In this document: piece by piece, positions 17,142 to 26,000 of the stretch
How the letters are laid out: each line of letters opens with the position of its first letter
Numbering within the stretch: position 1 is the stretch's first letter
Source of the DNA: Janthinobacterium tructae
GTDB taxonomy: Bacteria > Pseudomonadota > Gammaproteobacteria > Burkholderiales > Burkholderiaceae_D
Length of the DNA stretch: 64,000 nucleotides
Direction: 5' to 3'
Assembly (NCBI RefSeq): GCF_006517255.1
Contig: NZ_CP041185.1
Location: forward strand, 1,860,001-1,924,000
Position numbers and translations under genes: made by a program
Notes under the pieces: model-generated
What the model was told of the DNA's origin: nothing
Databases searched by the model: none
The model's input: only the letters and a program-made list of their open reading frames with translations

Positions 17142-18950
17142 TTAGCGCCGCTCCGATGGGCGCCGTGGGTCGAGCGCCTCGATGCGCTTGCCCGAATCGA
17201 GCAAGTCCTCGTTCCAGCTGTTGGCGCCCTCGACGATGGTCGGCTTGATCAGCACCACCAGTTCGCGCTTCTGTATCACTTGCCCGGTGTTGCGGAACAG
17301 CGCACCGAGCACGGGAATGTCGCCCGCGCCCGGCACTTGCGAGCGGTCCGAGGTGGTGGCCTGGCGCATCAGGCCGCCGATGGCGACGATGCGTCCATCC
17401 TGGCTGCGCACCATGCTGTCCATTTCCGAGGTGCTGGAGGCGGCCAGCGGCAATTTCAGCGAACCTGCACTGCCCAGGTCGATTTGCTTGCTGACGGTGG
17501 TGACCTGGCTGACGGACGGATGCACGTGCAGGATGATATTGCCCTGGTCATCGATCTGCGGCGTCACGTCCAGCACCACACCGGAAAAGAAGGGCTGCAA
17601 GGTGACGTTCGGGCTGGAGGTGGTGCCGCCCGTGGTGCCGGTCGACGTCACGGTGGTGCTCACGCCGGTGACGAAGAATTCGTCCGTGCCTATCTTCAGC
17701 ACGGCCTTCTGGTTGTTCATGGTGGCGATGCGCGGGCTCGACAGCACGTGCACGGCGCCTTGCGATTCCAGGAAGGTAATCATGGCGGCAAAGTTGGCGG
17801 TCTGGAAGGCCAGGCCGAACATCGAGCCGGCCGCCGTGGCCGCCGAGCTCAAGCCAAAACCGCTGCTGGCCGTCAGGCCGTTGCCATTCGTCATGTTCGG
17901 CGGCTGGCCGCCGTTGAACGGCAGCGGCGCCAGGGTGCCGCCCGGCTGGATGAAGCCCGTCGAGATGCGGTTCGTGTGGCCGCTCTTGATGGAGGCAAAT
18001 GAGGCCCAGTTGATGCCGGTCTGGAAATTATCGTTCAATTCCACTTCGAGGATCTTCGCTTCCAGGATCACCTGGCGGTCCACCGACAGCTGCGTCGCCT
18101 TCAGGTACAGGTCGACGGCGCGCAATTCATCGGGCATGCCGCGCACCACGACGACACCGGACTGCGGGCTGATCACCACCTTGCGGCCGTCGCCCGTGCC
18201 GCCAATGATGGCGCCCAGCGATTCTTTCAATTCCGCCCAGAAATTGCTGTCCGACGTGGTACTCAGATTGGAACTATCGAGCACCACCTGGCTGCCGGGC
18301 TGGCCGGGCTGTTGCGTCTGGTTCTGCGGGCTCTGCTGGCTAGACTGCCCCGACTGATTATTGCTGGTGCCGGCATTGCCGACCGATGTCGAAGAGACGC
18401 GCAAATTCGACGTGCCCTTGCGGTTGCCCGTCAGGTAATTGACCTGGAACATACGGGTTTGCATGGTGAGGGGCCGAATCGCAATGCGCGTGCCATCGAC
18501 CTTGTAATCATAGCCATACATCTCGCGCACGGCGTCGAGCGCCTCGAACAGCGTCACATCTTTCAGATTGGCGGAAATATTGCCCTGCACATCCGGATGC
18601 ACGAGCATGTTGTAGCGCGTGCCGTTGACCAGCGAGTGAAAGAACTGGCGTGCCGGGACGTTGTTGAACGCGACATTGAAACGCTCGTCCAGCACGCCGC
18701 GCGCCTTGGGCAACTGCGCGGCCAGCGCGGACGCCGGCGGCAGCAGCGCGTTTTCCACCGCTGCCGACTGCGCCGCCGGACTGGTGGTGGCCACTGCGCC
18801 TGCCACCTGCTCCTTGATCGCATTGTAGGTGTCGCGCTTCACAGGCGCGACGTTGCAGGCGCACAAACCCGCAGCAAGTCCCAGGACGCTTGCCCGCTTG
18901 CTTATTTCAAATATCTTCCGCATTCCCGCCTTGTGTTTATTGGGTGACAT
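17142..18950 (-). CDS. mshL: MSHA pilus secretin MshL
   Basis: Outer-membrane secretin channel for the MSHA pilus. ATG at 18950 gives 602 residues and overlaps mshK by 14 bp; an ATG at 18923, nine codons later, is equally possible. The signal region GLAAGLCAC offers a lipobox-like Cys. An N0/STN-type domain (FNNVPARQFFHSLV), a secretin N-domain and a Gln/Ser/Asn-rich linker come next. The C-terminal secretin core has VLEAKILEVELND, VLSSPRIATMNNQKA, VVLDVTPQID and VPVLGALFRN. It is followed directly by mshM. The homologue in the second system is at 34700-36649. Confidence 0.95.
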   Translation of the reverse strand: MSPNKHKAGMRKIFEISKRASVLGLAAGLCACNVAPVKRDTYNAIKEQVAGAVATTSPAAQSAAVENALLPPASALAAQLPKARGVLDERFNVAFNNVPARQFFHSLVNGTRYNMLVHPDVQGNISANLKDVTLFEALDAVREMYGYDYKVDGTRIAIRPLTMQTRMFQVNYLTGNRKGTSNLRVSSTSVGNAGTSNNQSGQSSQQSPQNQTQQPGQPGSQVVLDSSNLSTTSDSNFWAELKESLGAIIGGTGDGRKVVISPQSGVVVVRGMPDELRAVDLYLKATQLSVDRQVILEAKILEVELNDNFQTGINWASFASIKSGHTNRISTGFIQPGGTLAPLPFNGGQPPNMTNGNGLTASSGFGLSSAATAAGSMFGLAFQTANFAAMITFLESQGAVHVLSSPRIATMNNQKAVLKIGTDEFFVTGVSTTVTSTGTTGGTTSSPNVTLQPFFSGVVLDVTPQIDDQGNIILHVHPSVSQVTTVSKQIDLGSAGSLKLPLAASSTSEMDSMVRSQDGRIVAIGGLMRQATTSDRSQVPGAGDIPVLGALFRNTGQVIQKRELVVLIKPTIVEGANSWNEDLLDSGKRIEALDPRRPSERR

Positions 18951-19320
18951 GAACCTGTTTCCTTCGTACATGCATTGCATCATTTGCGTCGACCGCCGGC
19001 GGATACAGCCGCAGCGTTTCCAGGGTCTTGCCGCGCCGCAGCACCACGCTCGCTTCGCCTATGCTGACGACGACTGCGCCGCCCACCTTGTCACCCGCGC
19101 GCACGCTGCGGCCATCGATCACGGCCAGGCGCCGCCCGCCAGGCCGATTGGAAATGAGCACCGATTGCAGCTGCGGCCGCGCCGCACCGGCAGAGGCCGC
19201 ACTAGCCGGGACAGGCGCCGCATCGGGCGGCCGCGTGGGATCGACCAGCGCCTGGGCAAACACCCCCGGCGCCAAGGCCAGCAGCGCGCCCGCAAGGAAC
19301 ACGCAACGAGGGGCGCGCAT
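18937..19320 (-). CDS. mshK: MSHA biogenesis protein MshK
   Basis: Small exported protein of 127 residues corresponding to PilP-like MshK. A signal peptide (MRAPRCVFLAGALLALA, cleavage near VFAQA) precedes LVDPTRPPD and a beta-rich domain, LQSVLISNRPGGRRLAVIDGR reduced to LQSVLIS and VIDGRSV with VRAGDKVGGA. This LxxI...V.G domain resembles PilP/GspC HR domains that contact the secretin. The start at 19320 overlaps the mshJ stop by one base (TGATG). An upstream in-frame ATG at 19335 is less likely because it would disrupt the signal peptide. Confidence 0.85.
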   Translation of the reverse strand: MRAPRCVFLAGALLALAPGVFAQALVDPTRPPDAAPVPASAASAGAARPQLQSVLISNRPGGRRLAVIDGRSVRAGDKVGGAVVVSIGEASVVLRRGKTLETLRLYPPAVDANDAMHVRRKQVHVTQ

Positions 19321-20042
19321 CACAGCGCGATCCATTTCTCGTCCAGGCTGAGCGTGTACAAGGTCAGGCTCAGCGTGGCATTCGGGTACTGCTCGACCTG
19401 CATATTGAGCTTGCCCCAGAACACATGGGACGGCATGGCCTCCACGGCATCCATATAATTCACCATATCCAGATAATTCCCACGCAAGACGATTTCCACG
19501 CCATGACGGTATAGCACGGCCGGCGCCTTCGCCGGCTCGGCGTCCGCTGGCGACTGTCCGGCAGGCGCGGCGGCAGATGCGGACGCCGACGCCTTGCTGG
19601 CGACATGGCCGCCCTGCCCCATGGCGCCGGATGGCAAGGTGGCCAGCGACACCAGGCGCAAATTGGCCTGCTGTTTCAGCAATTGCTGCAGCATCGGCAC
19701 GATGCGCTCGGGCGCCACCAGGCCGTTTTGCGTCGATTGCAGGGCCTGCCGCATCTGCTGGACTTGCTGCCTGATCCGTTCGAGCCGGATGCGGTCCTGC
19801 AAGTTGGGGTCGCCCGCATGCGCGGCCATCCTTTGCGCCATCTCGGCATCGATGGCTGCGACGGCCTGCTGCCGCTGGGCAATCGTGTCGGCCAGCGCCT
19901 TGCGCTTGTCCAACTGCGGATTGACGAACAGATACACAACCATGAAAATCAGCAGCGCGGCACTGGCACCAAAGACCATGATCCGTTCCCGCACGCTGAG
20001 CGCATCAAATTTCAGCGCAAATTGTTGCCATTGCTGTTTCAT
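19320..20042 (-). CDS. mshJ: MSHA biogenesis protein MshJ (PilO/GspM-like)
   Basis: Bitopic inner-membrane protein of 240 residues. A short cytoplasmic N-terminus is followed by one transmembrane helix (VFGASAALLIFMVVYLFV), a coiled-coil stretch (about residues 45-100, rich in Arg, Gln and Leu) and a C-terminal ferredoxin-like PilO/GspM domain with VEIVLRGNYLDMVNYMDAVE shortened to VEIVLRGNYLDMV. It forms the inner-membrane alignment complex with MshI, I2 and K. ATG 20042 overlaps the upstream stop as ATGA; a longer in-frame ORF starting at 20309 is antisense noise. Confidence 0.88.
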   Translation of the reverse strand: MKQQWQQFALKFDALSVRERIMVFGASAALLIFMVVYLFVNPQLDKRKALADTIAQRQQAVAAIDAEMAQRMAAHAGDPNLQDRIRLERIRQQVQQMRQALQSTQNGLVAPERIVPMLQQLLKQQANLRLVSLATLPSGAMGQGGHVASKASASASAAAPAGQSPADAEPAKAPAVLYRHGVEIVLRGNYLDMVNYMDAVEAMPSHVFWGKLNMQVEQYPNATLSLTLYTLSLDEKWIAL

Positions 20043-20698
20043 TGCTTGACCGCCCCTGCGCCGCTGGCGGGTGCCGCCGACGATTGCAAACTGAATTCGA
20101 TAAAGCGCGGCGCCGGTGCTGACACGGCGGCCTGGGCAGGAAGCTGCGCGGTCGCCATGTCCAGGCGTGCGAACGATTTTCCCTGCAACGCCGATTCCCT
20201 GGACAAGGCGCTGATGTACTGGGGCAGCAAGTCCGCTTGCACGACGCGCCCCTGCAAGCCGATCTCGATCTCCTTGCCGGCGCCGGCGATGCTCGCTCCC
20301 GTCAGCCACAAGCCATTGACCCTGGCGCGCGCGAAGGCGCGGAAATAATCGGCATAACCGTGTGTATTGCCCAGTTCGCCGCCCTGCAGAATTTGCCCGG
20401 CTTCCAGCAAGGCGCTGCGGTCAGCCTCGGCCTGGCCCAGCGCGCCCGCGATCAGCGGGTCCTTGCCGGGCACGGAAAACCGCGCGAACACATCCGCCCG
20501 CTTCGCCTCGCGTGCAGCGAGCACGACCTTGGCGTCGGCCGCCGTGCGCTCCAGCGCGGCCACCTGGCGCGCGCCAAACCAGACCACTGCGGCACTGGCG
20601 GCAAGGACCAGCCCCAGTCCCTGCAGCAAGCCCAGCGCCGACAGCGCCTGCTTGCGTTTTTCAAACGCAGGGTTGAACAGATTGATTTGCTGGCTCAC
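20039..20698 (-). CDS. MSHA biogenesis protein MshI2 (PilN-like)
   Basis: PilN-type protein of 219 residues. The start SQQINLFNPAFEKRKQ matches the INL(L/F)NP motif with which PilN binds PilM-like actin-fold proteins. One transmembrane helix (about residues 22-42) and a coiled-coil and ferredoxin-like periplasmic domain follow. The gene overlaps mshI upstream (20695-20698, ATGA) and mshJ downstream (ATGA), so I, I2 and J are translationally coupled. It is often annotated simply as PilN domain-containing protein. Confidence 0.85.
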   Translation of the reverse strand: MSQQINLFNPAFEKRKQALSALGLLQGLGLVLAASAAVVWFGARQVAALERTAADAKVVLAAREAKRADVFARFSVPGKDPLIAGALGQAEADRSALLEAGQILQGGELGNTHGYADYFRAFARARVNGLWLTGASIAGAGKEIEIGLQGRVVQADLLPQYISALSRESALQGKSFARLDMATAQLPAQAAVSAPAPRFIEFSLQSSAAPASGAGAVKQ

Positions 20699-21639
20699 GC
20701 TGGGTTCTCCTCCTGCCGCAGGGCAGCACCCAGGGCCAGGAAAAAGCGCGCCTGGCCGGCAACGGCCAACAGGTCCGGCACTTTGGAAAAATCAAACAGG
20801 GCCGTCAGATCCAGCGCCTCGACCGGCATGTACAAATTGTCCGCCAGGTAAGCATGCAGACCGTCGCTGCCGCCCGGCGCCAGGACCAGCCTGGCAACGG
20901 AAATAAAATGGAATTGACGGTCGAAATAGTCAAAGGAACGCTGCAATTCCAACGTGATCTTGTCGTAATACTGCTGCCGCTGGGCGTCGCTGGTGTCGGC
21001 CAGCTGCACCACGGTGACGTCGATGCGGCGCGCCAGGTACAGTTCGCCATCGAACGTCACGGTCAACAGCCCCCCTTCGCCATCGAAAGACAGCATGGCC
21101 AGGCCGCGGCCCTGCGTTTCCATCAAGCCCGCGATATTGCGCTGGGCCATTTCCGGAATATCGATGACCGACAGGGTGATCTTGCATTCGCCATACAGCG
21201 CCTGGCGCTGGGCCACGGCATTGTTGCGCGCCGCGACGGCGAACAGCGATTGCGAGCGTCCCGGCCCGTTCTTGTCGGCGGGAATATCGATGACGTCGAC
21301 GGTGGCGTCCGCCGCCGGAAAGTCGAGCATGTCCTTCAGGCGCCAGCGCACGGCGGTCTTGAGCTCTTCCGGCGGCACGTTCGGCGCATCGAGCGTCAGT
21401 ATCTGGTACTCGCCCGCGCCGAGCAAAGTGGTGTTGCGATAAGACTGGGCATGCATATCCCGGTTCATTTTTTCCAGGGTCGCCGCCGCCAGCGGCTTGC
21501 GTCCGGGATACATGACCGCCGCCTGCACCAGCGGCTTGTCGTCCGCGCGCCGCTTGACCACGGCAGCGCACACACCTTCCGCTGAAAATGATGTCGCCAG
21601 CCAACCCTCGTGTTTTTTTGCTTTTGCGAATAAACCCAT
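20695..21639 (-). CDS. mshI: MSHA biogenesis protein MshI (PilM-like)
   Basis: Cytoplasmic actin-like (PilM/GspL-cyto) protein of 314 residues that docks on the inner-membrane complex. It has GWLATSFSAEGVCAAVVKR at the start, PEELKTAVRWRLKDMLDFP (the conserved W-x-x-x-D region), VIDIPEMAQRN and AMLSFDGEGGLLTVTFDGEL shortened to AMLSFDGEGG. No transmembrane segment is seen. It is the first gene of the I-to-N block and starts 168 bp after mshQ ends, so it may have its own promoter; that spacer is AT-rich but no convincing -10/-35 pair was found. Confidence 0.9.
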   Translation of the reverse strand: MGLFAKAKKHEGWLATSFSAEGVCAAVVKRRADDKPLVQAAVMYPGRKPLAAATLEKMNRDMHAQSYRNTTLLGAGEYQILTLDAPNVPPEELKTAVRWRLKDMLDFPAADATVDVIDIPADKNGPGRSQSLFAVAARNNAVAQRQALYGECKITLSVIDIPEMAQRNIAGLMETQGRGLAMLSFDGEGGLLTVTFDGELYLARRIDVTVVQLADTSDAQRQQYYDKITLELQRSFDYFDRQFHFISVARLVLAPGGSDGLHAYLADNLYMPVEALDLTALFDFSKVPDLLAVAGQARFFLALGAALRQEENPA

Positions 21640-21807
21640 GCCACCGATCCAGATAATGAAATGCTACGACAGCGGTGCCGTCCGAATGATGCATTCGATC
21701 AATTTTAATTCATAGCAGGTAGGAACAGGCTAAAAAAGAAATTATTGACAATATTTTTTCAGGAAAACACCACGATTGTCACGACGCGCCGAAAAATCAC
21801 ACATCCT

Positions 21808-24800
21808 TCAATATATTTCGCGCATGAAGAACATGGGCTCGCTCTTGAGTGCGCCTATGGTTTGGCGCGCCTGTCCCGGCAGGTACGGTATCAGCGACTG
21901 TAGCGTGAGCGTACCTTTTTTCTTCACGGCTACGGCGGGTTTGGCCATCAGCACGCTGCCGCCGCCCTGCTGCAGCAAGCCACTGTCGAGCGGCAAGCTG
22001 CTCGCGGCTGGCAACTGCACATCCGTCAGGTTGAGATAATCCTTCAAGACGAAATTCTTGCGCAACAGGGCCGTGCAATTGTCCAGCGTATTGGCGGCAT
22101 ACGCGCTGCCGTTCCAGTATTGCGCGACCAGGGGCACCAGCAGCGCACGCTGTTCCGAACCATACATATTGTTGATGCGCAGGCGGCCATGACGCAGCCG
22201 TGTATCGCCGATGGCGACGCTGGCGGCGGGTGCGACCGCCAGGCCATTCACGCTGGAAATGAGCGCGCCGTCGCTATCGCTGATGCCCACCACCAGCGAG
22301 AAATCGTCGTACGGGCCATCCTGGCCGCTGGCCAGCCGGTCAAAGCTGTGCAGTACCGTAATGCCGGTAGCGCCGCTGGGAATCGCCTGCTGCAGACCAG
22401 GCGCGGCGAGCGTGATGCTACCCGCGCCGGCAGTGCCCGCCTGCACCGTGTAGATGGCGGCGTCGCCAGCAAACTTGATCAGTTCGCCCGCCGACAGGCC
22501 GCCGCTGCCGGCCACCACGACTTGCGTGCTGCCGGCGGCATACGCGCCACCATCGGTCGTGTAGGAACGCCCGCTGCGCCCCTGGTTCCAGGCAAAGGTG
22601 GGCAAGGCTGGCGCCAGGCGGCCGATGGACAGTGCCGCGCCGGCATTGCCCGCGCCCACGCTGACGCTGGCGCGTCCGGGATAGGCGCTGCCATAGCGCG
22701 ACAGGATCTGGTTGCCCTTGCTCAATGCCGTCGCGCCCAGCACGACGCCCAGTTCGCGCTGCCCCAGGTAGGTGAAGTCGCCGCAGGCCGCCGTCAGCGC
22801 ACCCGTGAGCGCGTAGTGGTCAGGGAAAAAGCGGCCGAAGACGGGTTCCGGACTTTGCGCCTGATTGGCGATATTGCAGCCAAACTTGCCATTCACGGCC
22901 GTATTGCTGCTGCTGCCGATCACGCAGTCGCCAGGCTGGTCGACGCTGGTGTAGGCATTGTCGAGCACCGCCTCTGGCAGCATGCGGAAGGTGCCGACAT
23001 CGCCGTACGTCACGCCGCTGTTACTGGTCAGGCCGTTGGCCAGTACCGCCTGCCCCAGCGGAAACGGGCTGGCATTCGAGGTCGAGGCCAGGCGGTCGGT
23101 GTAGTCGGTGACACCGAGGAAGCCGGTGATTTTCTGGCCGGCCACGGAATTATCGACCAGCGGCGTGCCGTTGTAACCGGCGACGGCCGTCGCGCCCAAG
23201 GTGAACTGGGCGCCCGCCGCCAGGCTGGGCGTGCCGCTCAGGCCGCTATTGCTCATGTTGGAACTGAGCGTGAACTGCTGCGGCCGCACCGCGAAATTAT
23301 CGGTCGAACAACCTACATTGGCCGTGCCGCACACGGCCGCGGTGCAAGTGACGCGCACGCGCACATCACGGTAGGCGCTGTACCTGGGCGCCACGGCGCT
23401 GAGGGCGCTGGCCGGGATGCTCACATTCGCGCTCGAATAGCCGCCCGTGAACGCCACCAGGCCCAGCGGAATGACCGCCGTCTGGGTGAGCGGGCAATTA
23501 TTCGCCCCCAACGTGACGCCGGTGGCGGTATTGACCAGCAAATCCACCGTCGCCGCGCCAGCGAAAGTCGTTTCCAGGCTGGCATCGGTCTTCAGCTTGA
23601 CCAGGTCGAGCCTGAAGGCCGTGTCGGCCAGCTTGGTATTGAGGCGCGCATAGGTCAGGCTGCTGGTGCTGGGCACGCAACGCGGCGACGTCGCCTCGCA
23701 GGCGTTGAAGCGCGCCACGGCGCAGGCCTTGATCACCAGCGACTGGTCTTCCTGCTCCGTGAACTGCCCATCCGTCACATTCACGCTGACGGTGGCTGCC
23801 GTGCCGCTGCTCAGGCCAAACACGGCCTGGTACTCGCCGTTGAACAGATAGGTCGCCACGCCGTCGTTCAGCGTGCCATTCGACAGCACGCCATAGCCCG
23901 CGATCAGGGCCCAGTCGCCGATGCCGTTCGAGGTAGTCAGCAGGATTTGCGTGGTGTTGTTCGGCATCACGATATTATTGTGATTGACGTCATGCGCCGT
24001 GACCGTGACCGTGCTTTGCTGGCACGTCAGGCCCGACCCCGTATTCGTCACCGCGTAATGGCTCAGGCAGCCGGCCTGGCTGAGATTCTGGTCGCGCTGC
24101 ACCAGCGCCAGGCCGCCCTCGTAATTATAGGCACGCAATTCGTCGATGGCGCCATCGGTGGAATTGCCGCTGCCGCTCTGTCCCGTCACCGCGCTGCGGT
24201 TGTCGCCGATGAACAGGCTGCCGATGCGCGGCGACACCACCGCGGCCGTGGTAAACGCCGACTCCTTTTGCAGCACGCCATCGACGTAAATGCGCAGGCG
24301 GTCGCTATTGGACGCGGCCAGCGCATTGAAGCTCCAGCTCACGGCAATATGCTTCCAGGTGCCGGCGGGCACGCTATTGGCAGCCGTTTCCACCACGCGC
24401 ACATTGCCCAGGCTGTCCGTGACGACGAAGCGCAGAGCGCCCGTGCTGCGCCGCACGAGAAAAAACCATTCGTTGTTCATCTGCGTGGCGTCGAGCAGTT
24501 GCGCATCGCGCGCGCCGCTGCCGGACCAGGCCGTGTTGGCCTTGTACCAGAACGTGATGGTGCCGGCGCCGCCCATGCTGCCGGGCACCGACAGCCCGCT
24601 GTCAACCGCGGCGATGGCGGCGGTGCTGGTATTGAGGGGGAAGCTGGCGGCGCGGCAGACGCGGCCGGCAGCGATCGTCTGCGCGCCCCCAAGCACCGTG
24701 CCGTCGCGCCCGTTGCCGCTGGTATCTGACACCTGCCCGGGTGTATTGTTCCAGCTGGGCTGCTCCATGCGGTACTCGAGCATGGGGCGGGGAATGTAAA

Positions 24801-25527
24801 ACTTGATCGCCGAATTGGTGACCGGAAAACCGGTTTGCGGCGTGTCGTAATCGTTACTGTCCGCCTGCCAGCCGATCTGCCCCAGCTTGGCAGAAGGTCC
24901 CGCCACTGCCGTGCCGTACTGGTAGATGAATTCGCCGTTTTCCTGCAAGATCAATTGCAGGCTGTAAGAGCCAGTAGTACTCGTGCCCGTGGTCCACTCC
25001 GGCACATTATTCCAGGTCACCACGAAGCTGCGATACGGCGCCGTGCCGATGGTGGCGTAGCTGACGTAACAAGTCAGGCGGCTGGCGCACGCGGTATTGT
25101 AGGTGGGCACTTCCAGTTTCGAGGTGGGATCGAGGTCGTTGCCATAAATGCGCATGGTGTAGTTCAGGCTGCTGTCCGGATACGGCAGCGTCTGCACCGG
25201 GCTGCCGTAGCCGCAGGTGACATTGTTATTGAACTGCACCCGGCCATTCGTCATCACGCGCAAGGTGGTGAAGGCCACGCCCGAATACATGAAACTGAAA
25301 CCGATGGGCAAGGCATCGCTGAGCGTGTCGTCGAGGACGGGCGGCGAGGTACCGCAGCCGGCGGAACCGTTGAATCGGTAGGGCGTGGTGTTATAGCCGA
25401 GCTTGGCATGATTGCTGGCGTCGATCCAGCTGTAGGCAAAACTGGTGTTGGCGTAGGTTGCCGCCTGGACCGGTGCATAAGCAAGCAGGGCCACAACGGC
25501 TATCCATACGGCGATGAGTGCCTGCAT
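21808..25527 (-). CDS. mshQ: MSHA biogenesis protein MshQ, large exported LamG-domain adhesin-like protein
   Basis: Protein of 1239 residues with a Sec signal peptide (MQALIAVWIAVVALLAYAP, cleavage near VQAAT). The N-terminal third has a nidogen/PA14-like beta-rich domain. A LamG/concanavalin-type laminin-G segment follows (about residues 275-470, with ITFWYKANTAWSG, WKHIAVSWSFN and LRIYVDGVLQKE). The rest is the long DUF6701 region found in MshQ proteins, rich in Cys pairs. It has no GFxxxE prepilin motif. It probably sits at the pilus tip or on the surface and binds glycans or surfaces, an inference from LamG. The start at 25527 replaces a longer ORF that runs antisense-like through mshP. 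Confidence 0.88.
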   Translation of the reverse strand: MQALIAVWIAVVALLAYAPVQAATYANTSFAYSWIDASNHAKLGYNTTPYRFNGSAGCGTSPPVLDDTLSDALPIGFSFMYSGVAFTTLRVMTNGRVQFNNNVTCGYGSPVQTLPYPDSSLNYTMRIYGNDLDPTSKLEVPTYNTACASRLTCYVSYATIGTAPYRSFVVTWNNVPEWTTGTSTTGSYSLQLILQENGEFIYQYGTAVAGPSAKLGQIGWQADSNDYDTPQTGFPVTNSAIKFYIPRPMLEYRMEQPSWNNTPGQVSDTSGNGRDGTVLGGAQTIAAGRVCRAASFPLNTSTAAIAAVDSGLSVPGSMGGAGTITFWYKANTAWSGSGARDAQLLDATQMNNEWFFLVRRSTGALRFVVTDSLGNVRVVETAANSVPAGTWKHIAVSWSFNALAASNSDRLRIYVDGVLQKESAFTTAAVVSPRIGSLFIGDNRSAVTGQSGSGNSTDGAIDELRAYNYEGGLALVQRDQNLSQAGCLSHYAVTNTGSGLTCQQSTVTVTAHDVNHNNIVMPNNTTQILLTTSNGIGDWALIAGYGVLSNGTLNDGVATYLFNGEYQAVFGLSSGTAATVSVNVTDGQFTEQEDQSLVIKACAVARFNACEATSPRCVPSTSSLTYARLNTKLADTAFRLDLVKLKTDASLETTFAGAATVDLLVNTATGVTLGANNCPLTQTAVIPLGLVAFTGGYSSANVSIPASALSAVAPRYSAYRDVRVRVTCTAAVCGTANVGCSTDNFAVRPQQFTLSSNMSNSGLSGTPSLAAGAQFTLGATAVAGYNGTPLVDNSVAGQKITGFLGVTDYTDRLASTSNASPFPLGQAVLANGLTSNSGVTYGDVGTFRMLPEAVLDNAYTSVDQPGDCVIGSSSNTAVNGKFGCNIANQAQSPEPVFGRFFPDHYALTGALTAACGDFTYLGQRELGVVLGATALSKGNQILSRYGSAYPGRASVSVGAGNAGAALSIGRLAPALPTFAWNQGRSGRSYTTDGGAYAAGSTQVVVAGSGGLSAGELIKFAGDAAIYTVQAGTAGAGSITLAAPGLQQAIPSGATGITVLHSFDRLASGQDGPYDDFSLVVGISDSDGALISSVNGLAVAPAASVAIGDTRLRHGRLRINNMYGSEQRALLVPLVAQYWNGSAYAANTLDNCTALLRKNFVLKDYLNLTDVQLPAASSLPLDSGLLQQGGGSVLMAKPAVAVKKKGTLTLQSLIPYLPGQARQTIGALKSEPMFFMREIY

Positions 25528-25550
25528 ATTGTTCCTTGAGAGTAGCGTGT

Positions 25551-26000
25551 TTAAAACTCGGCCTGCACGACGCGCTGTACATAATCGGGATGGTTGGTGG
25601 CGTTGGCAGTGGCGCAAACGCCACCCACAGGCTGGTTGCAGGCGGTGGCGATCACCTGGAAACGGGGCAGCGCCCCCGCCGCCTGCGTACAGCGCACGGT
25701 GACCCTGAAACCGTTCAGGGCGCCATTCGCGGGCAAGGCAAAATCGCGGCTGGCTTCGCAACTGTTGTTGACGCGCTGCCGGTACACGCCCCACTCCATG
25801 CCGGCGCGGGCCGCCTGGTAGGCGCGCGCGCCCTGCACGTCCAGCGCCGACTCGGCATGCTGCATGGTGGAAATGGAGAGCAGCGCCACGCCCAGCGCGG
25901 ACAGCACCACCAGCAGGAAGATGGCGGTGACGATGCTGAAACCGCGCGCCAGACGGCATGGGCGCCGTCCACGCGGCATGGGGAAAATCGATAGTCTCAT
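25551..26000 (-). CDS. mshP: MSHA minor pilin MshP
   Basis: Pilin-like protein of 149 residues. The prepilin-type start is ARGFSIVTAIFLLVVLSALG. After the predicted G/F cleavage, position 5 is Thr instead of the usual Glu, as in PilX- and GspK-type pilins that sit at the tip. Four Cys in the C-terminal domain may form disulfides. It overlaps the mshO stop as ATGA and ends 23 bp before mshQ. The prepilin peptidase that would process it is not in the window. Confidence 0.88.
   Translation of the reverse strand: MRLSIFPMPRGRRPCRLARGFSIVTAIFLLVVLSALGVALLSISTMQHAESALDVQGARAYQAARAGMEWGVYRQRVNNSCEASRDFALPANGALNGFRVTVRCTQAAGALPRFQVIATACNQPVGGVCATANATNHPDYVQRVVQAEF

Noticed and set aside
22120..24729. 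An 869-codon plus-strand open frame inside mshQ
   Set aside because: Shadow of the mshQ frame; low-complexity Arg/Ala/His composition and no start signals.
25528..25959. N-terminal extension of mshQ over mshP
   Set aside because: The extra 144 residues are the off-frame translation of mshP; a clear signal peptide starts at 25527.
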